Positions 23,041-34,774 of a DNA stretch of 64,000 bases are shown here, piece after piece. Both the position numbers and the translations under genes were made by a program. The notes under the pieces were generated by a model that was not told the origin of the DNA, did not search any database, and saw nothing but the letters and a program-made list of their open reading frames with translations. This DNA comes from Eurosta solidaginis (lineage: Eukaryota > Arthropoda > Insecta > Diptera > Tephritidae). Location: NCBI RefSeq assembly GCF_040869045.1, contig NC_090322.1:271834662-271898661 (forward strand), given 5' to 3'. Numbering within the stretch: position 1 is the first letter of the stretch; each line of letters opens with the position of its first letter.

Positions 23041-23342
23041 TGAAAAGGTATAATTTCACGTTCTAACCGATTGGAAATTTGTAAATGAACCCTGCGTAGT
23101 TTTGTATGCCGCCAGCAACTCCTATCAGCAAAAACTTCCTTTCACTGTAATTCAATGCCGAGAGCCTGGCTAAGGAAAAAATTGTTATTTCTTTTTCGAA
23201 AACATTTTTTTTTTTTCAAACTTACAATATATTCTCGCAATCTTTCGATTGGGTTTTGTCAACGATAATTTTTTTTTTTTTGTATTTTAAGAAAATTTCA
23301 AATCAAAGCCATTTTTTCAATTTCGTATGGAAATATATATGA
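23041..23342. other. T-rich stretch, no gene seen
   Basis: Contains long T runs near 23206-23216 and 23268-23281. Nothing else is recognised before the family A copy. Confidence 0.4.
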
Positions 23343-25008
23343 ACAAGTAAGGAAGGCTAAGTTTGGGTGTAACCGAACATTACATACTCAGCTGAGAGCT
23401 TTGGAGAAAATAAGGGAAAATCACCATGTAGGAAAATGAACCGAGGGTAACCCTGGAATGTGTTTGTATGACATGGGTATCAAACGAAAGGTATTAATGA
23501 GGGTTTTAAAAGGGAGTGGTGGTAGCTGTATAGGTGGACGCCTTTTAGATATATCGCCATAAAGGTGGACCAGGGGTGACTCTAAAATTTGTTTGTACGA
23601 TATGGGTATCAAATTAAAGGTATTAATGAGGGTTTTAAAAGGGAGTGGCCCTTAGTTGTATATGTGAAGAGGTTTTCGAGATATCAACCAAAATGTTGGC
23701 CAGGGTGACCCAGAACATTATTTGTCAGTTACCGCTAATTCATTTATATATGTAATACCACGAACAGTATTCCTGCCATGATTCGCCCTGCAGAACTTTT
23801 TCATTTTCTTCTACTTAGTATGGTAGGTGTCAAACCCATTTTACAAAGTATTTTCTAAAGTTATATTTTGCGTCAATAAACCAATCCAATCACCATGTTT
23901 CATTACTTTTTTCATATTTGGTATAGAATTATGGCACTTCTTTCATTTTTCGTAATTTTCAATATCGAAAAAGTGGTCGTAGTCATGGTTTCGGCCATTT
24001 TTTGTACCAACACAAAGTGAGTTCAGATAAGTACGTGAACTAAGTTTAGTAAAGATATACCTATTTTTTCTCAAGTTACCGTGTTAACGGCCGAACGGAA
24101 GGACAGAGGGAGGACTGTGTATAAAAATTGGGCGTGGCTTCAACCGATTTCGCCCATTTTCATAGAAAACAGTTAGCGGCATAAAATCTATGCCACTACT
24201 AAAGTTCACAAGGATTGGTAAATTTTTGTTCGACTTATGGCACTAAAAGTATTGTAGACGAATTAAACGAAAAAGGGCGCAGCCACGCCCATTTTGAAAT
24301 TTTCTTTTATTTTTATATTTTGTTGCACCATATCATTACTGGAGTTGAATGTTTACATAACTTACTTATATAATGTAAAGATATTAAATTTTTTGTTAAA
24401 ATTTGACTTTAAACAAAATTTTTTTAAAAGTGGGCGTGTTTATAATCCGATTTTGCTAATTTTTACTTATCTCACATAGAGTAATAGGAGGAACGTTCCT
24501 GCCAAACTTCATCATGATATATTCAACGTATGCCAAATTAAAGCTTGCAAAAGTTTGAAATTACCTTCTTTTAATAGTAGGCGGTGCCAGGCTCATTGTC
24601 CAAAAATTTTACTAATTTTCTATTCTGCGTCATAAGGTAAATCCACCTACCATGCTTCATCGCTTCAGCCGTCTTTGGTAATGAATTATTGCACTTTTTC
24701 GGTTTTCCGAAATTTTCGATATCGAAAAAGTGGGCGTGGTTATGGTCCAATTTCGTTCATTTTAAATGGCAATCTGAGATGAGTGCCCAGGAACCTACAT
24801 ACCAAATTTTATCAAGATACCTCAAAATTTACTCAAGTTATCGTGTTTACGGGCGGACGGACGGACGGACATAGCTAAATGAAATTGTTTTTCCGCCCAG
24901 AGCATTTAGAAGTCTATATCTATCTCGATTTGTTTATGCCTTTACGGATTACCGTTATGCGAACAAAGTTAATATACTCTGTGAGCTCTGCTCAGCTGAG
25001 TATAAAAA
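23343..25008 (-). mobile_element. Family A copy 2 (short tandem array)
   Basis: The tail hairpin lies at about 23360-23378 (one stem mismatch), the subterminal motif ACATACTCAGCTGAGAGCT follows, and the head hairpin is at 24973-25004. The GTCC microsatellite is at about 24851-24870 on the minus strand. Only about two 130-bp units remain (23440-23700), against about eleven in the copy at 47875. It is otherwise collinear with copy 1. Confidence 0.8.
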
Positions 25009-26575
25009 TTATGTAGGATTGGTACCACTTTGTTACATACATATTTTATGCATGACGATCTTGTCAGAATAACGGAAAACGTCAATGACATGCAAACACC
25101 TGAAATTTCATTTCATAATGAAATTTTATAGCTAAAAGTGTGCAAATTTTTTTCAAGAATATTTTGCAAAGAACTTAAAAAATTCAAGAAAATTTGTAAC
25201 CCAAACAATTTTAGTCTCACAAACTGCAAGAGTTCAGTACAGATTATCGGCATCCCTAGTATATACATGCATACGTATCTAAATTTTTATACAGAACACT
25301 CATGAACGAGCACACTTGTAAATATGCATGTTCATGTGTACTAACATACATTTCTATTCTTCTCTAAGTGGGTTAACTCTCTTTTCTCATCAAGATAAAG
25401 TTTTTTACGTTGATATCCACTATATACGAAAGGAGTATACTTTTTTGTAACTCTTGTAAATATGTAAGTAAGTATTTTTTCATGCTTGCAGTGTTTACTA
25501 CTTTGCTTGCAATTTCTGCTTAGATAATAGAAAATAGAAAAAACGTTGCATACTTTGTGGAGACACTTGAAATGACGATTCGCATTATAACTGACGTTGT
25601 CGGATTTTGTTGTTATTGTTTTGCGGTCAAAAGTTTTTGTTTGTTCAGATACTTGTCAGGTTGGTTGTTACGTTTACTTTGTTTATGTTTTTGCTGTTTT
25701 GTATGCTTGTGAAGTGGGCTTTGTCGAAGGGTCAACACTTGAGGAAACTGCATTGTAAACAGCTACGCTGAATAGTCGAATGATAGGAAGCCTTAAGGAG
25801 TGTATGTAAAGTGTATTGATACTTCTATACAAACACATACGGTCACATATATCTTGTTAAATGGAAAAAAAATCCAATCGAAATAAAGTGATACATTTTT
25901 TTTTTAGTTTTGTGTAACTAGTGAAAACAACACTCGCCTATTTCATAGAATTTACAAAAATCAATTTGTCACGACTATGATGCAGTAAACCAGACAGTTG
26001 AAGTCAATATTACAAAATCGAGTCGCATTTTGACAAAACTCGCTCTCATAAATTCAAGTGTTGCTTCTTAACTTATCTGCAAAATTTATTTTTTCAATGT
26101 CATAAAAAAGACTACATGGTAACTAGTAACATCCAGGAAAAGAACGCTTGCAGTCTGTATTTTCTTTTGTGGGAGGGTTTATTTATATTTCCTGAGAGAA
26201 GATGGAAAAGGTTTAGTCAAAGGAAATGAATGGCTAGATCTTCAGAGTATCACATTATCCACAACAAGGGAATATGAAAACATACTGCTGACATTAATGA
26301 GATGATTGACGATCTGGAAAAATATCATGAAATTGTGGAACATTATCTTGGAAGCTTGCAATAAGAAAACTTGGTATTGAAAAAAATACGGTCTCTGATA
26401 TTGTGTAGCGGCAGAGGTTTTACAACATCGATGCTTCAACAAATAATAGCCTATCGATTTTCCTGATGGCAAAATAAGCTTTGGCTTAGCAGAACTTTAT
26501 TTTAAACAGCTCTGACTAACCCAAGACATGTTAAGACAAACATTAAATTCTCAGTATGATCAAACCCAACAGACT
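25009..26575. other. No gene seen
   Basis: Unassigned AT-rich sequence. No domain-bearing frame is recognised. Confidence 0.45.
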
Positions 26576-26945
26576 TTGTTCTAACTTTCTCCTTCTATCC
26601 ACCTACCGGGCCTCTTTTATTTCCTCTCCTCTCTGCATTTTCTAATTTATATTAATTGGCTCATTCAATTTCCTTATCACTTTCATTCTTCCCTAAGTCT
26701 TCCCGCTTTTCCTCTTACCTTCCCTCTCTTGCTCTTATCCAAGTCTAACTCTCGCCATTACTCTTAGTTTCATCCTTATTCTTTATCTCCTTGTAAACAT
26801 CTTTTTACTACTTTGTCTCAAATCATTACCCTCATTCTTACTTTTACTCTCACTGTTCATATTCTTCTTGCTATCTTCACTCTTCCCACTTCCCTTCTTC
26901 CTAATTCCTCTGCTTTCTCTTGTCTTTTCTTTAATGTTCCCGATT
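26576..26945. repeat. Polypyrimidine tract, about 370 bp
   Basis: The plus strand is strongly C+T-biased (runs such as TTCCTCTCCTCTCTG and CCTTCCCTCTCTTGCTC) over about 370 bp, giving a purine-rich minus strand. The lysine/glutamate-rich minus-strand frame across 26783-27112 reflects this composition, not a gene. Such mirror-type asymmetric tracts can form triplex structures (general knowledge). Confidence 0.7.
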
Positions 26946-27000
26946 CCAATGTGAAGATTTTGGTTTTGTTGCAGTTGGAATTTTTCCCATACATAAAAAT

Positions 27001-27078
27001 TTTCCGGTAATAACCGGAATATGAGAGTCGATGATTTTTTTTTTTTTTTGTTCCCAAGGGACAAAACGACTGATATTT
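27001..27078. other. Two adjacent hairpins at the end of the pyrimidine tract
   Basis: TTCCGGT-AATA-ACCGGAA (27001-27018) is a perfect 7-bp stem. Just right of it, AGTCG...CGACT encloses TTTTGTTCCC-AA-GGGACAAAA with one bulged T. They could be ends of a small transposon, but no family is identified. Confidence 0.5.
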
Positions 27079-29851
27079 TTTTTTTCTTGCTAAAACAGTA
27101 GCGCTTGCTCATTTAGGTTTCATCGACATTGTGATTATTTACAAAAATTTTTTTTCAATTCATTATCATTAAAACTAAGTTACAAAGTTACGCTATCTTA
27201 CTTTCGACTATGATGCGATTACATAACAACAATAATTTGATGGTCCCAATTGTAAAAGCAAAGACACCCCTCTAAGAGTTGCCAGCGCAATTGGTAGCCT
27301 CTACAACTAGCCAACCTCTGGCGAATCCAATTTGTTTATCAAGCAAGGCTCCGGTAGTACGGGGTTGGATGATTAAGAAGGCTAAACGATGCCACAAATG
27401 TTCGGGCTTTATCTTTAAGGTATATGATATGAAAATAGACAGATGGATGGAGAGAGAAAGTTATAGCATTTTCTCCTAGTTTTGCAAGTAAATTAAAGTT
27501 CAGCCAGAACGACGTCTGTAAGATTTCATCAAATATCATATTTTTTGCTTTAGGTAAAGCTATAAGCTCTGATTTAAGGCATGTACTTTAAAATATTTTG
27601 TCTTACAATTAATACCACTGAGCTAAATAAATGAATTCCTATAAAACCTCTGCTGCTATATACTTTTATATCTTTGACCTCATCCTGGTAAAGGAGCCCA
27701 TACGTACCGGCGAATAAGGTCGGATTTTCATAAAAGTTTTGTCGCATTGTCTTTATTCATGCTTGGACAGCGCCATAAGTTAACAATATTTAAATTTTAT
27801 GCATTCTAGATTTCATAAACTTTGTTTGGAAATAGAAAGGCGCGGCCATACGTCGAACTAATTTGGCAGGCGAAACAATGTAAGAAAACGTTCAATATAA
27901 ATCCCGCATAAGTGTGCTCATTCTGAAAAATAAATAATATTTAAAACAAAAATATCTAACTTTATTGTACTACATAACTAATTTTTTATTTAGCCACGAA
28001 TAAAATCCTCCGTTTTAAGCATTAAAATATATACAGCTTTCGTCAAAGCCAAAAATTTTTCTTAACGAATTACGCTTTTCTTCACAGTTCTTTCTTTAAA
28101 TAAAATTAATATCTGTGCTTCAAAAAAGCAAAAACAAAACAAATTATTTTCAATAAAATTTTACATGCATCCAATAGAGCACGACATATTTATTGCACAG
28201 TTCTTATTCTATGCTACTCAAAATCCATTAATATCATGTCTTTGAGTGCCTTGAATGGGTTGAGTGGTACTTGTTGCTGGAGTAGATATTACAACAACAC
28301 AGCAACACTGCACTCAACATTTAGTTTTGAGCTCCTTTCAATCACTTTGCCTTTCAAGCAATGTCTAAAAGCATTCAGCAGTGCATTCAACACAGCTGCC
28401 TACCATTATACACAGCCCCCTCCTACGACATCCTTCATAGATAAATCAGCGAGCAAACTGCTAGGCAAGAGAAGATCATTCTACTGTCGATGCCTTAAAG
28501 GAATGCGAATTACGGCTTGGCATATATTGCTTTAACTTCAATCTGTTAAAAATTGCCTTCCCTTTGCATCGCTAAAACCCCTAAATCTCTGTCTAATTTG
28601 CCGCTACTTAGTTGCACATACATACTTGCGCGTATGTACTCCCCTCCTCCAAAAACTAATTTAAGTAGCTTCGAAAGCATGCTTTATACAACACATTCCA
28701 AAGCCAAGACATTCAGTATCTCCCACATACCCGCAACATGTTTTGCTCCCTACTCCGTTAGCAGTTAAAAGTGGCGAGTTATTTGTTCTCTTACATAGAT
28801 CGGCAACCATTCTACAATGATGCGTTGCCTCTGGCATGTGGAAAGACATAGAGCCAATGGCATTTGGCGTATTGCCAATTTTTGCAACATCGTCAGCGGA
28901 TGTTACGGGAATAAAGTGACGGCAGTTGGTATATATCAACAAATACTGAGCTTGTATTTTGTTTTTCCTCTGTCTATCTGACATCCTCTGTGTGCATCGC
29001 TGCCGGAAATAACAACACGATTACCGATATGCACAACTGGAGGCATTGCGTTTGGGCGCCAGAACAACGTTCGTATTTTAATCAGTTACACCAACAAAAA
29101 CAAACATAAGAAACAGCAAAAATAAGTGCACCCTTTTGGCGCTAATACAACCAATATGATTATCAATACGGTTATAAAGGGTAGCGGGTGTAAATACTGA
29201 GACACTGCCAAAGTGCTGGGCCACATTTAAGATCTCCGGCTTGTGAACTGAAAGAACTTAAAGTGCAGAAAGCGCAGTGAAGTGAAAAGTGTGCATATTT
29301 TGTTTTCTCCATTTGTTCCAGTTTTTGTTCTCGGATTTGTTTTTCATATGAGTTGCTTTCTATTTGTATGTAAGTACGTAGTAAATATTTGCCGTCATCG
29401 AAGAATATCTGCTTAAGTTAAGTTGAGTGAAGCGCGGTAAACAGGAAGTGTGTCTGGATTTAATTCCATGCAGTTTTTATTGCATTCAAGTGAATTTTAT
29501 TGTCACGAAACTACAAACCCTTCGTAATTCTAGTTCTTGGGTGCTTCTTCTAATATAGACGAAAGCTTTGTATTTTGTTTTGAAGATTAAATCGGATCTG
29601 CCTGCCGTCATAACTGTTGCTTTTTGTTTTAGAGCTAAATAAGAAAATATAAGAGCAGATGAACTGAAGTACAAGGAGCGCTTGAAAACGTAGATCTAGT
29701 CAGATGAGGGACGCTGGTTGTATATTCGTCATGCAAAGAAGTGCCTCTGCTTATTGACTACATTTTCTGCCAAAATCTGTAAAAATTATTTTAAAGCAGT
29801 CAGTGGCTTTAAATTAGGTTAGATTAAATGGGTCAAATCGTGTGGACCTCT
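27079..29851. other. No gene seen
   Basis: About 2.8 kb without a supportable gene. TATAAAGG at 29173 is followed by GAAGTGAAAAGTG-type sequence resembling a fly 5' leader, but no initiator sits at the right distance and no coding frame follows. Confidence 0.4.
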
Positions 29852-29896
29852 TACTTACTTACTTAATTGGCGCTTAACCGTCTAAATGACCTCACA
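29852..29896 (-). mobile_element. LINE 3' terminus with TAAG tail
   Basis: On the minus strand this reads GGTTAAGCGCCAATTAAG followed by TAAG repeats, matching the 3' ends at about 8083-8108 and 36325-36356. Only the tail is recognisable, so it is a severely 5'-truncated copy. Confidence 0.6.
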
Positions 29897-30055
29897 CATA
29901 TTTAATGAGTCCATAGTGTTTGCGGAAGTTTGTTTAAGGGCCGTGCTGAAAAATCTTATCAAATACTAGGACCAATGTTGTATTATAGCTCCGTACTCCT
30001 GGCAAATACTAGAAGTTTTCCAGGACCTGGGCCCCTTCCTGTCAGAATCACTGGA

Positions 30056-30322
30056 CGGCCGCCGTGGTGTGATATTAGCGTGCGGTGTAGGCCGGGTCGC
30101 CCCGCATCAGTGTTTGGCAGTTACTCCGAGTGTGTTTATGCCATGAAAAGCTCTCAGTGAAAACTAAGCTGCCTTGCAGATACCCTTCGGGGTCGCCATA
30201 CTACAAGTAGGTCCCGTCCCGCCAATTTGAAGGAAAATTAAACATGCACGACGTAAATTGAAAGAGAAGCTCGGCCTAAAATCTCTTCCGTGGTTATCAC
30301 TCCTTACATTTATTTATTTTTT
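30056..30322 (+). mobile_element. tRNA-derived SINE with internal deletion
   Basis: It begins CGGCCGCCGTGGTGTGAT and keeps a diverged A-box region, then jumps to the CAGTGTTTGG middle. About 95 bp with the B box and spacer are missing. The second half, including GGTCCCGTCCCGCCAATTTG and the TTACATTTATTTATTT tail, is intact. Confidence 0.85.
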
Positions 30323-32465
30323 ATGCCACTTTCTGCTTTAAGATCTGAAAACTTTGCTATTCCTAATAGCTGGAGTCCTAGCCTTACTACTGTGGTTTCT
30401 TCTTTAAACCCGCACTTCCCAATCTGGTAAAACTAACTGGATCTAAATTCAAAGGCAAGTGAGGCACGATAGCAGCGTACAGTCAGAATATCACTCTTGA
30501 GCCTAGAGTCTTCTAGTTTTAATGATAAGAGTAACTTTTTTAGTATATGTTTTTGTAAGACCTGCACATGACCTAACAATATAGTCCTGCGATTCGGTCC
30601 ACATCTCTCCTGCTTGTTAAATCATGTGCAACCCTCGCCACCCAATTTTATTGTATTGCCTACATTCCAACCTCGATGTGTTCACCCTTTTTAGCTTTTT
30701 CATCCACTTTTTCATATACATATATATATACGATCCTTCAATTCCTCGGATGTTCCTAGACTAGTATTAAATGTATTCAGAAGAGCTATCATGACGATAA
30801 CCCTAACAACGACGCCTTTCGTGGTCGTCCACCTCGATAACGAGTTGGTTAAGTCACATATTCAATATATTTCGCCCAGAATCTCCTTAGATGTAATTTA
30901 TTGTGTCCGCCTATGCTTTCCATATTTCTCGTGATTTGTCTTTTGTAGATAATTATGTAAATTTTTTCTTCAAGAATAAAACTATTACTATTTATGAAAT
31001 AAAGTGCTTCTACGGAAACTTCTAGCGACTTTTTTCCCGCCCTAAGATACCGCTTAATGAGGTAAGGAATTATCGATGTTGACCACAATAACTAAAACAT
31101 TTCGTTAAATAGCCGTAGTGACCATACAAACGAGTAACAGCTAAAAACTTTTTGGCGGATATTTTTTCATCGTAGATGTACCAGCCACAGAGTAACATAG
31201 GAGTATTTTTTACAAGCTGATTAATAAATCTTCAGATTTTAATAAGGCTTCATCAATTTATTGAATCTTTCACTTTGGGGAAGGTAATGGACTTAATAAA
31301 ATTAACCTAAAAAGGGTGCGTGGCATCTCCCAAACAACCCAAATCTATAATAAAGATAGCGAGTTGGAGGAGGAAAAAGAGGTAGAACGAAGGGTTGAGG
31401 AAGAAAAAGAAGCAGTCGAAGAAAAATTAATAGAAAGATTAGGCGATGAACCAGAAAGGAATAGCAAAATAGACGTGAGCAATGTAACTGTTCATCAGAA
31501 GTTACACCTTAACAAAAAACCTTTTCTAATTAAATGCTAATTTTTTGCAGAAGCAACGCGTCATCAAATCACAAATAAGTAGAACTTTTGACACCCGCTT
31601 GTGCATTATCAAAAAGACTCCTAACTTTATATTAATTTTTGACGACTTCCTTTAACACAAAGCTACTAAACTTCAACATCCACTTGCATAGTACAAAACA
31701 AAGAAAAAAAGCCAAAACAAGCACCGAATTACAAAAAATATAAAAGCAAGTATTTGCAAAAATAATTTGTGCGTGCATTCAGGGTGTTTGGGCGTAATTT
31801 AATTGTTTTCCTTAAGCTAACATAATGAAAAATCTACCAACATGTGTTGAAATTAAATTTTCCATTTGCAAACTTTCCACTTCAAGACTCAAGTATCTGT
31901 TGACGAGTTGAATAAATTGTTTTCCACTGTATTTAAAAAGTCAGTTAAAATTCGCAAGAAGCTCAATGTGTACATTTTGCTTGCGAGTGCAAACACACAC
32001 GCACACAAACACACTAAGCCCCACGGAAACGAGTTTTCAGCAATTTGAAATACCAACTCCTACGCATTTTTACCACTTCAAAAGTTTTTTGCGCGAACGC
32101 AATACCGATACAAAAAAATATATATTAATATACGAATGTTTAGTACGAGGGGCTGGCTTAAAGTTGAAACTATTTTAAAATATGACATAATTTAAATAAA
32201 TTGCAGCGAGTTCAAATTAAAAATGGTTTTAACAAATAAACCTTGTTAATTTATTTTATACGGGTCTGAGCGCAGGAACTAACGATCCTTTAACAAACTT
32301 TTAATGTAACTTTGCTCCTTAAAGTTTTTAACTACAGAACCTTCAAAATTTTTTAAAATATATACATATGTGCTGCAACTAACACACATATGTACATATA
32401 TGCAACATTTTCCTTGGTCGACTTGAAAGTACTTAAAATATACTTTTTTGAGTGCCTCGCCACGT
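30323..32465. other. No gene seen
   Basis: Unassigned. A frame at 31316-31540 encodes a Glu/Lys/Arg-rich, coiled-coil-like peptide, but it opens on GTG with no upstream ATG and has no recognisable splice context. A decayed transposon is possible. Confidence 0.4.
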
Positions 32466-33576
32466 TTTTATACTCAGCGTGCTTTGCACACAGAGTATAT
32501 TAACTTTGATTGGATAACGGTTGGTTGTACAGGTATAAAGTAATCGAGATAGATATAGACTTCCATATATCAAAATTATCAGTATCAAAAAAAAAATTTG
32601 ATTGAGCCATGTCCGTCCGCCCGTCCGCCCGTTAGCACGATAACTTGAGTAAATATTGAGATATCTTCAGCAAATTTGGTACACTAGCTTATCTGGCCCT
32701 AGAATAGATTGGAATTGAAAATGAGAGAAATCTATCACGCCCACTTTTTATATATATAAAATTATGGAAAACAAAAAAAACCTGATAATTTAGTAAATAA
32801 TACACCTAGAATGTTGAAATTTGACATGTGGACTGATATTCATACTCTTGATAAAAATTTTAAAATTTTTTTTGAAATGGGCGTGGCTCCGCCCACTTGT
32901 GATAAAATCAATTTTACAAATATTATTAATCATAAATCTAAAATCGTTAAACCTATCGTAACAAAATTCGGCAAAGAGGTTGCCCTTACTATAGGGAATG
33001 TTTTGAAGAAAAATTTACGAAATCGGTTAAGGACTACGCCCACTTTTATATAAAAGATGTTCAAAAGGGTCGTGGACGAATAAAATAAGTTATATCTTTG
33101 CAAAAAAGAGCTTTGTATCAATAGAATTTTACTTTCTAAATTGAATTATAACATTAAATTGGAAAACGCTAAAATTTTTTTAAATGGGTGTGGCACCGCC
33201 CCTTTTTTACTAAGCAATTTTCTATGTTTTTGGAGCCATAACTCGAAGATAAATTAGCATGTCGTAATGAAATTGTGTACACATATTTTCCTTTTAGCAG
33301 AAAATATTTCTAGTAAAAATGGACGGTTAAAGACCACGGCAACTTAGATATAAAACAAGTTCAAAAGGGTCGTAGACTAGAATAATAAGCTATAACTTAG
33401 CAAAAAATAGTTTCGAATCAATGATATTTCACTTATCAAGTTTTATTGTAAGAAGAAATATGGAGACATTTTTTTTTAAACGGGTGGTGCCACGTGTCAT
33501 CTAGAAAAGTAATTTATATAATGTACAATTGAAGCTCACGATGAGTATATAATGTTCGGTTACACCCGAACTTAGA
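32466..33576 (+). mobile_element. Family A, variant subfamily, with both ends
   Basis: The head hairpin (32469-32499) has the same outer stem TATACTC/GAGTATA, but its inner stem is GTGC-TTT-GCAC instead of TGAGC-AGA-GCTCA. A GTCCGCCC-type microsatellite (about 32610-32632), a GGGCGTGGCTCCGCCC palindrome (about 32880) and the tail hairpin GTTCGG-TTACAC-CCGAAC (33554-33571) follow. The body is more diverged and there is no 130-bp array. Confidence 0.78.
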
Positions 33577-33739
33577 CACCTTTACGTGTTTTGATTGTGC
33601 TTAACCTGCACTTTGTGTTGTTGTTTATTCCTTTTCATCGCGCAAATTCCACTCACGTGTATTCGCTAATTTATTGGTTGCATTATGTTGAAATAATGAT
33701 GTTTTGCGATTTTTTTTTATACTTCATGCATGATCGCAG
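33577..33739. other. Short spacer, no gene seen
   Basis: Ends in a T-rich run and TCGCAG, which could act as a splice acceptor for the candidate exon that follows. Confidence 0.3.
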
Positions 33740-33913
33740 ATGGCAGAAAGTGGAAGCGGCCAATCTGCAGAGAAGAAGGCCAATGGGAAAAAACAACATA
33801 ATACGGTGCTTGGCGAAACAGCACAAAGTAATGCATACGTCCCTTCTCCAACTTTTTCGTTAGAGATGGAAAGTGATGGCATTTGCCTTGCAGGGACAGA
33901 AAATCATACAAAC
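33740..33913 (+). CDS. Candidate coding exon, unidentified
   Basis: An ATG directly after TCGCAG opens 58 codons rich in Ser, Gly, Lys and Gln, starting MAESGSGQSAEKK and ending TENHTN just before GTAAGA, a good donor. A CATGTTTAG acceptor at 33962 would give a 49-bp intron and continue the frame as LLLWGCNKF to a TGA. The joined ENHTN-LLLWGCNKF faintly recalls SANT/MADF-type DNA-binding starts, but this is weak. Codon content looks more gene-like than the surroundings. It may be a remnant of a transposon-encoded protein. I do not recognise it. Confidence 0.25.
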
Positions 33914-34009
33914 GTAAGATTAGCGGAATTTTAACACTATTTTTAACATTTTTCATGTTTAGTTGCTTTTATGGGGTTGTAACAAATTTATAGCCTTCGG
34001 AAAAAACTG

Positions 34010-34690
34010 AAATGTGTCATAGTATTATATCGCACACCTATATCAAAATAGCGATTAACTCAAAAAATCGTCATGTTTGGAAAACGCGATAAACTGATCC
34101 CGTCCGATAGGTATTTAATTGTAAGGCGGGGATGTGCTCATAACATCTCAAGCTAGCTCCCTATTGACCTAGGTTCTTATAAATAAAATAAATTTGTTTT
34201 TCCATTGTCTACCCTTCATACGGCGGCTCCAAGGCTTGGCAACTTCTTGCGCAAGTGCAAGTGGTTGTAAGGGTAAAACAAATATAGACGCAATCATAAG
34301 CTGTGTGTGAGACTGGCACCACACAATGCAATTTTTTTTATAAAAAACCATGTAGCTCATTTCCCCAGGGATGACCCAAGATAGCCCACCCTTAAAAAAA
34401 AGTTATTGAAAAAAACAAAAAAAATTTAACTCTGTGACTCCGACACCCTAAAGTATGAATTTTATACTATGTAGCTCATTTGCCCATTATTATCCCAGAA
34501 TGGCCTTGCCTATATTTCTAGGGCCCACCTTTGGAAAAAAAATAATTGTAAAAAAAAAAAATTGAATCTGGAAAACCGTCAAAAAAAAAATGATTGGATT
34601 CACACTGTGCCTCGTTTGCATAAAGTTAACTCAGAATAGGCCACCTTTTTGTCGCTAACCAATTCATGGAAAAAATGTTAAGGCTGAGAA
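34010..34690. repeat. Dispersed degenerate repeat, family D copy 1
   Basis: The left part (34015-34110: ATATCGCACACCT, then AACTCAAAAAA, then GGAAAACGCGA) matches 37715-37790 (ATATAGCACACCT, then TACTCAAAAAA, then AGAAAACACGA). The right part holds three diverged units about 120-130 bp apart (34349, 34470 and 34602) with AGCTCATTT...CCCA and a GGCC-ACCTTT motif. No coding is supported. Confidence 0.45.
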
Positions 34691-34774
34691 ACCCTTATCA
34701 AAAATTTAACGGCGTTTTCGTTTAATGAGTAAATAACGATATATTTCTCTTGACGAAATCTTTACTTTTATTTA

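Noticed and set aside
26783..27112. 109-residue Lys/Glu-rich minus-strand frame as a gene
   Set aside because: It is the reverse of a polypyrimidine tract. Composition alone explains the open frame, and there is no domain, start context or splice site.
29173..29300. TATAAAGG with a leader-like sequence as a gene promoter
   Set aside because: No initiator lies 25-35 bases downstream, and no coding exon or convincing donor follows.
31316..31540. Acidic coiled-coil frame as a protein gene
   Set aside because: It begins at GTG, there is no upstream ATG in frame, and low-complexity GAA/GAG codons can arise from purine-rich DNA.
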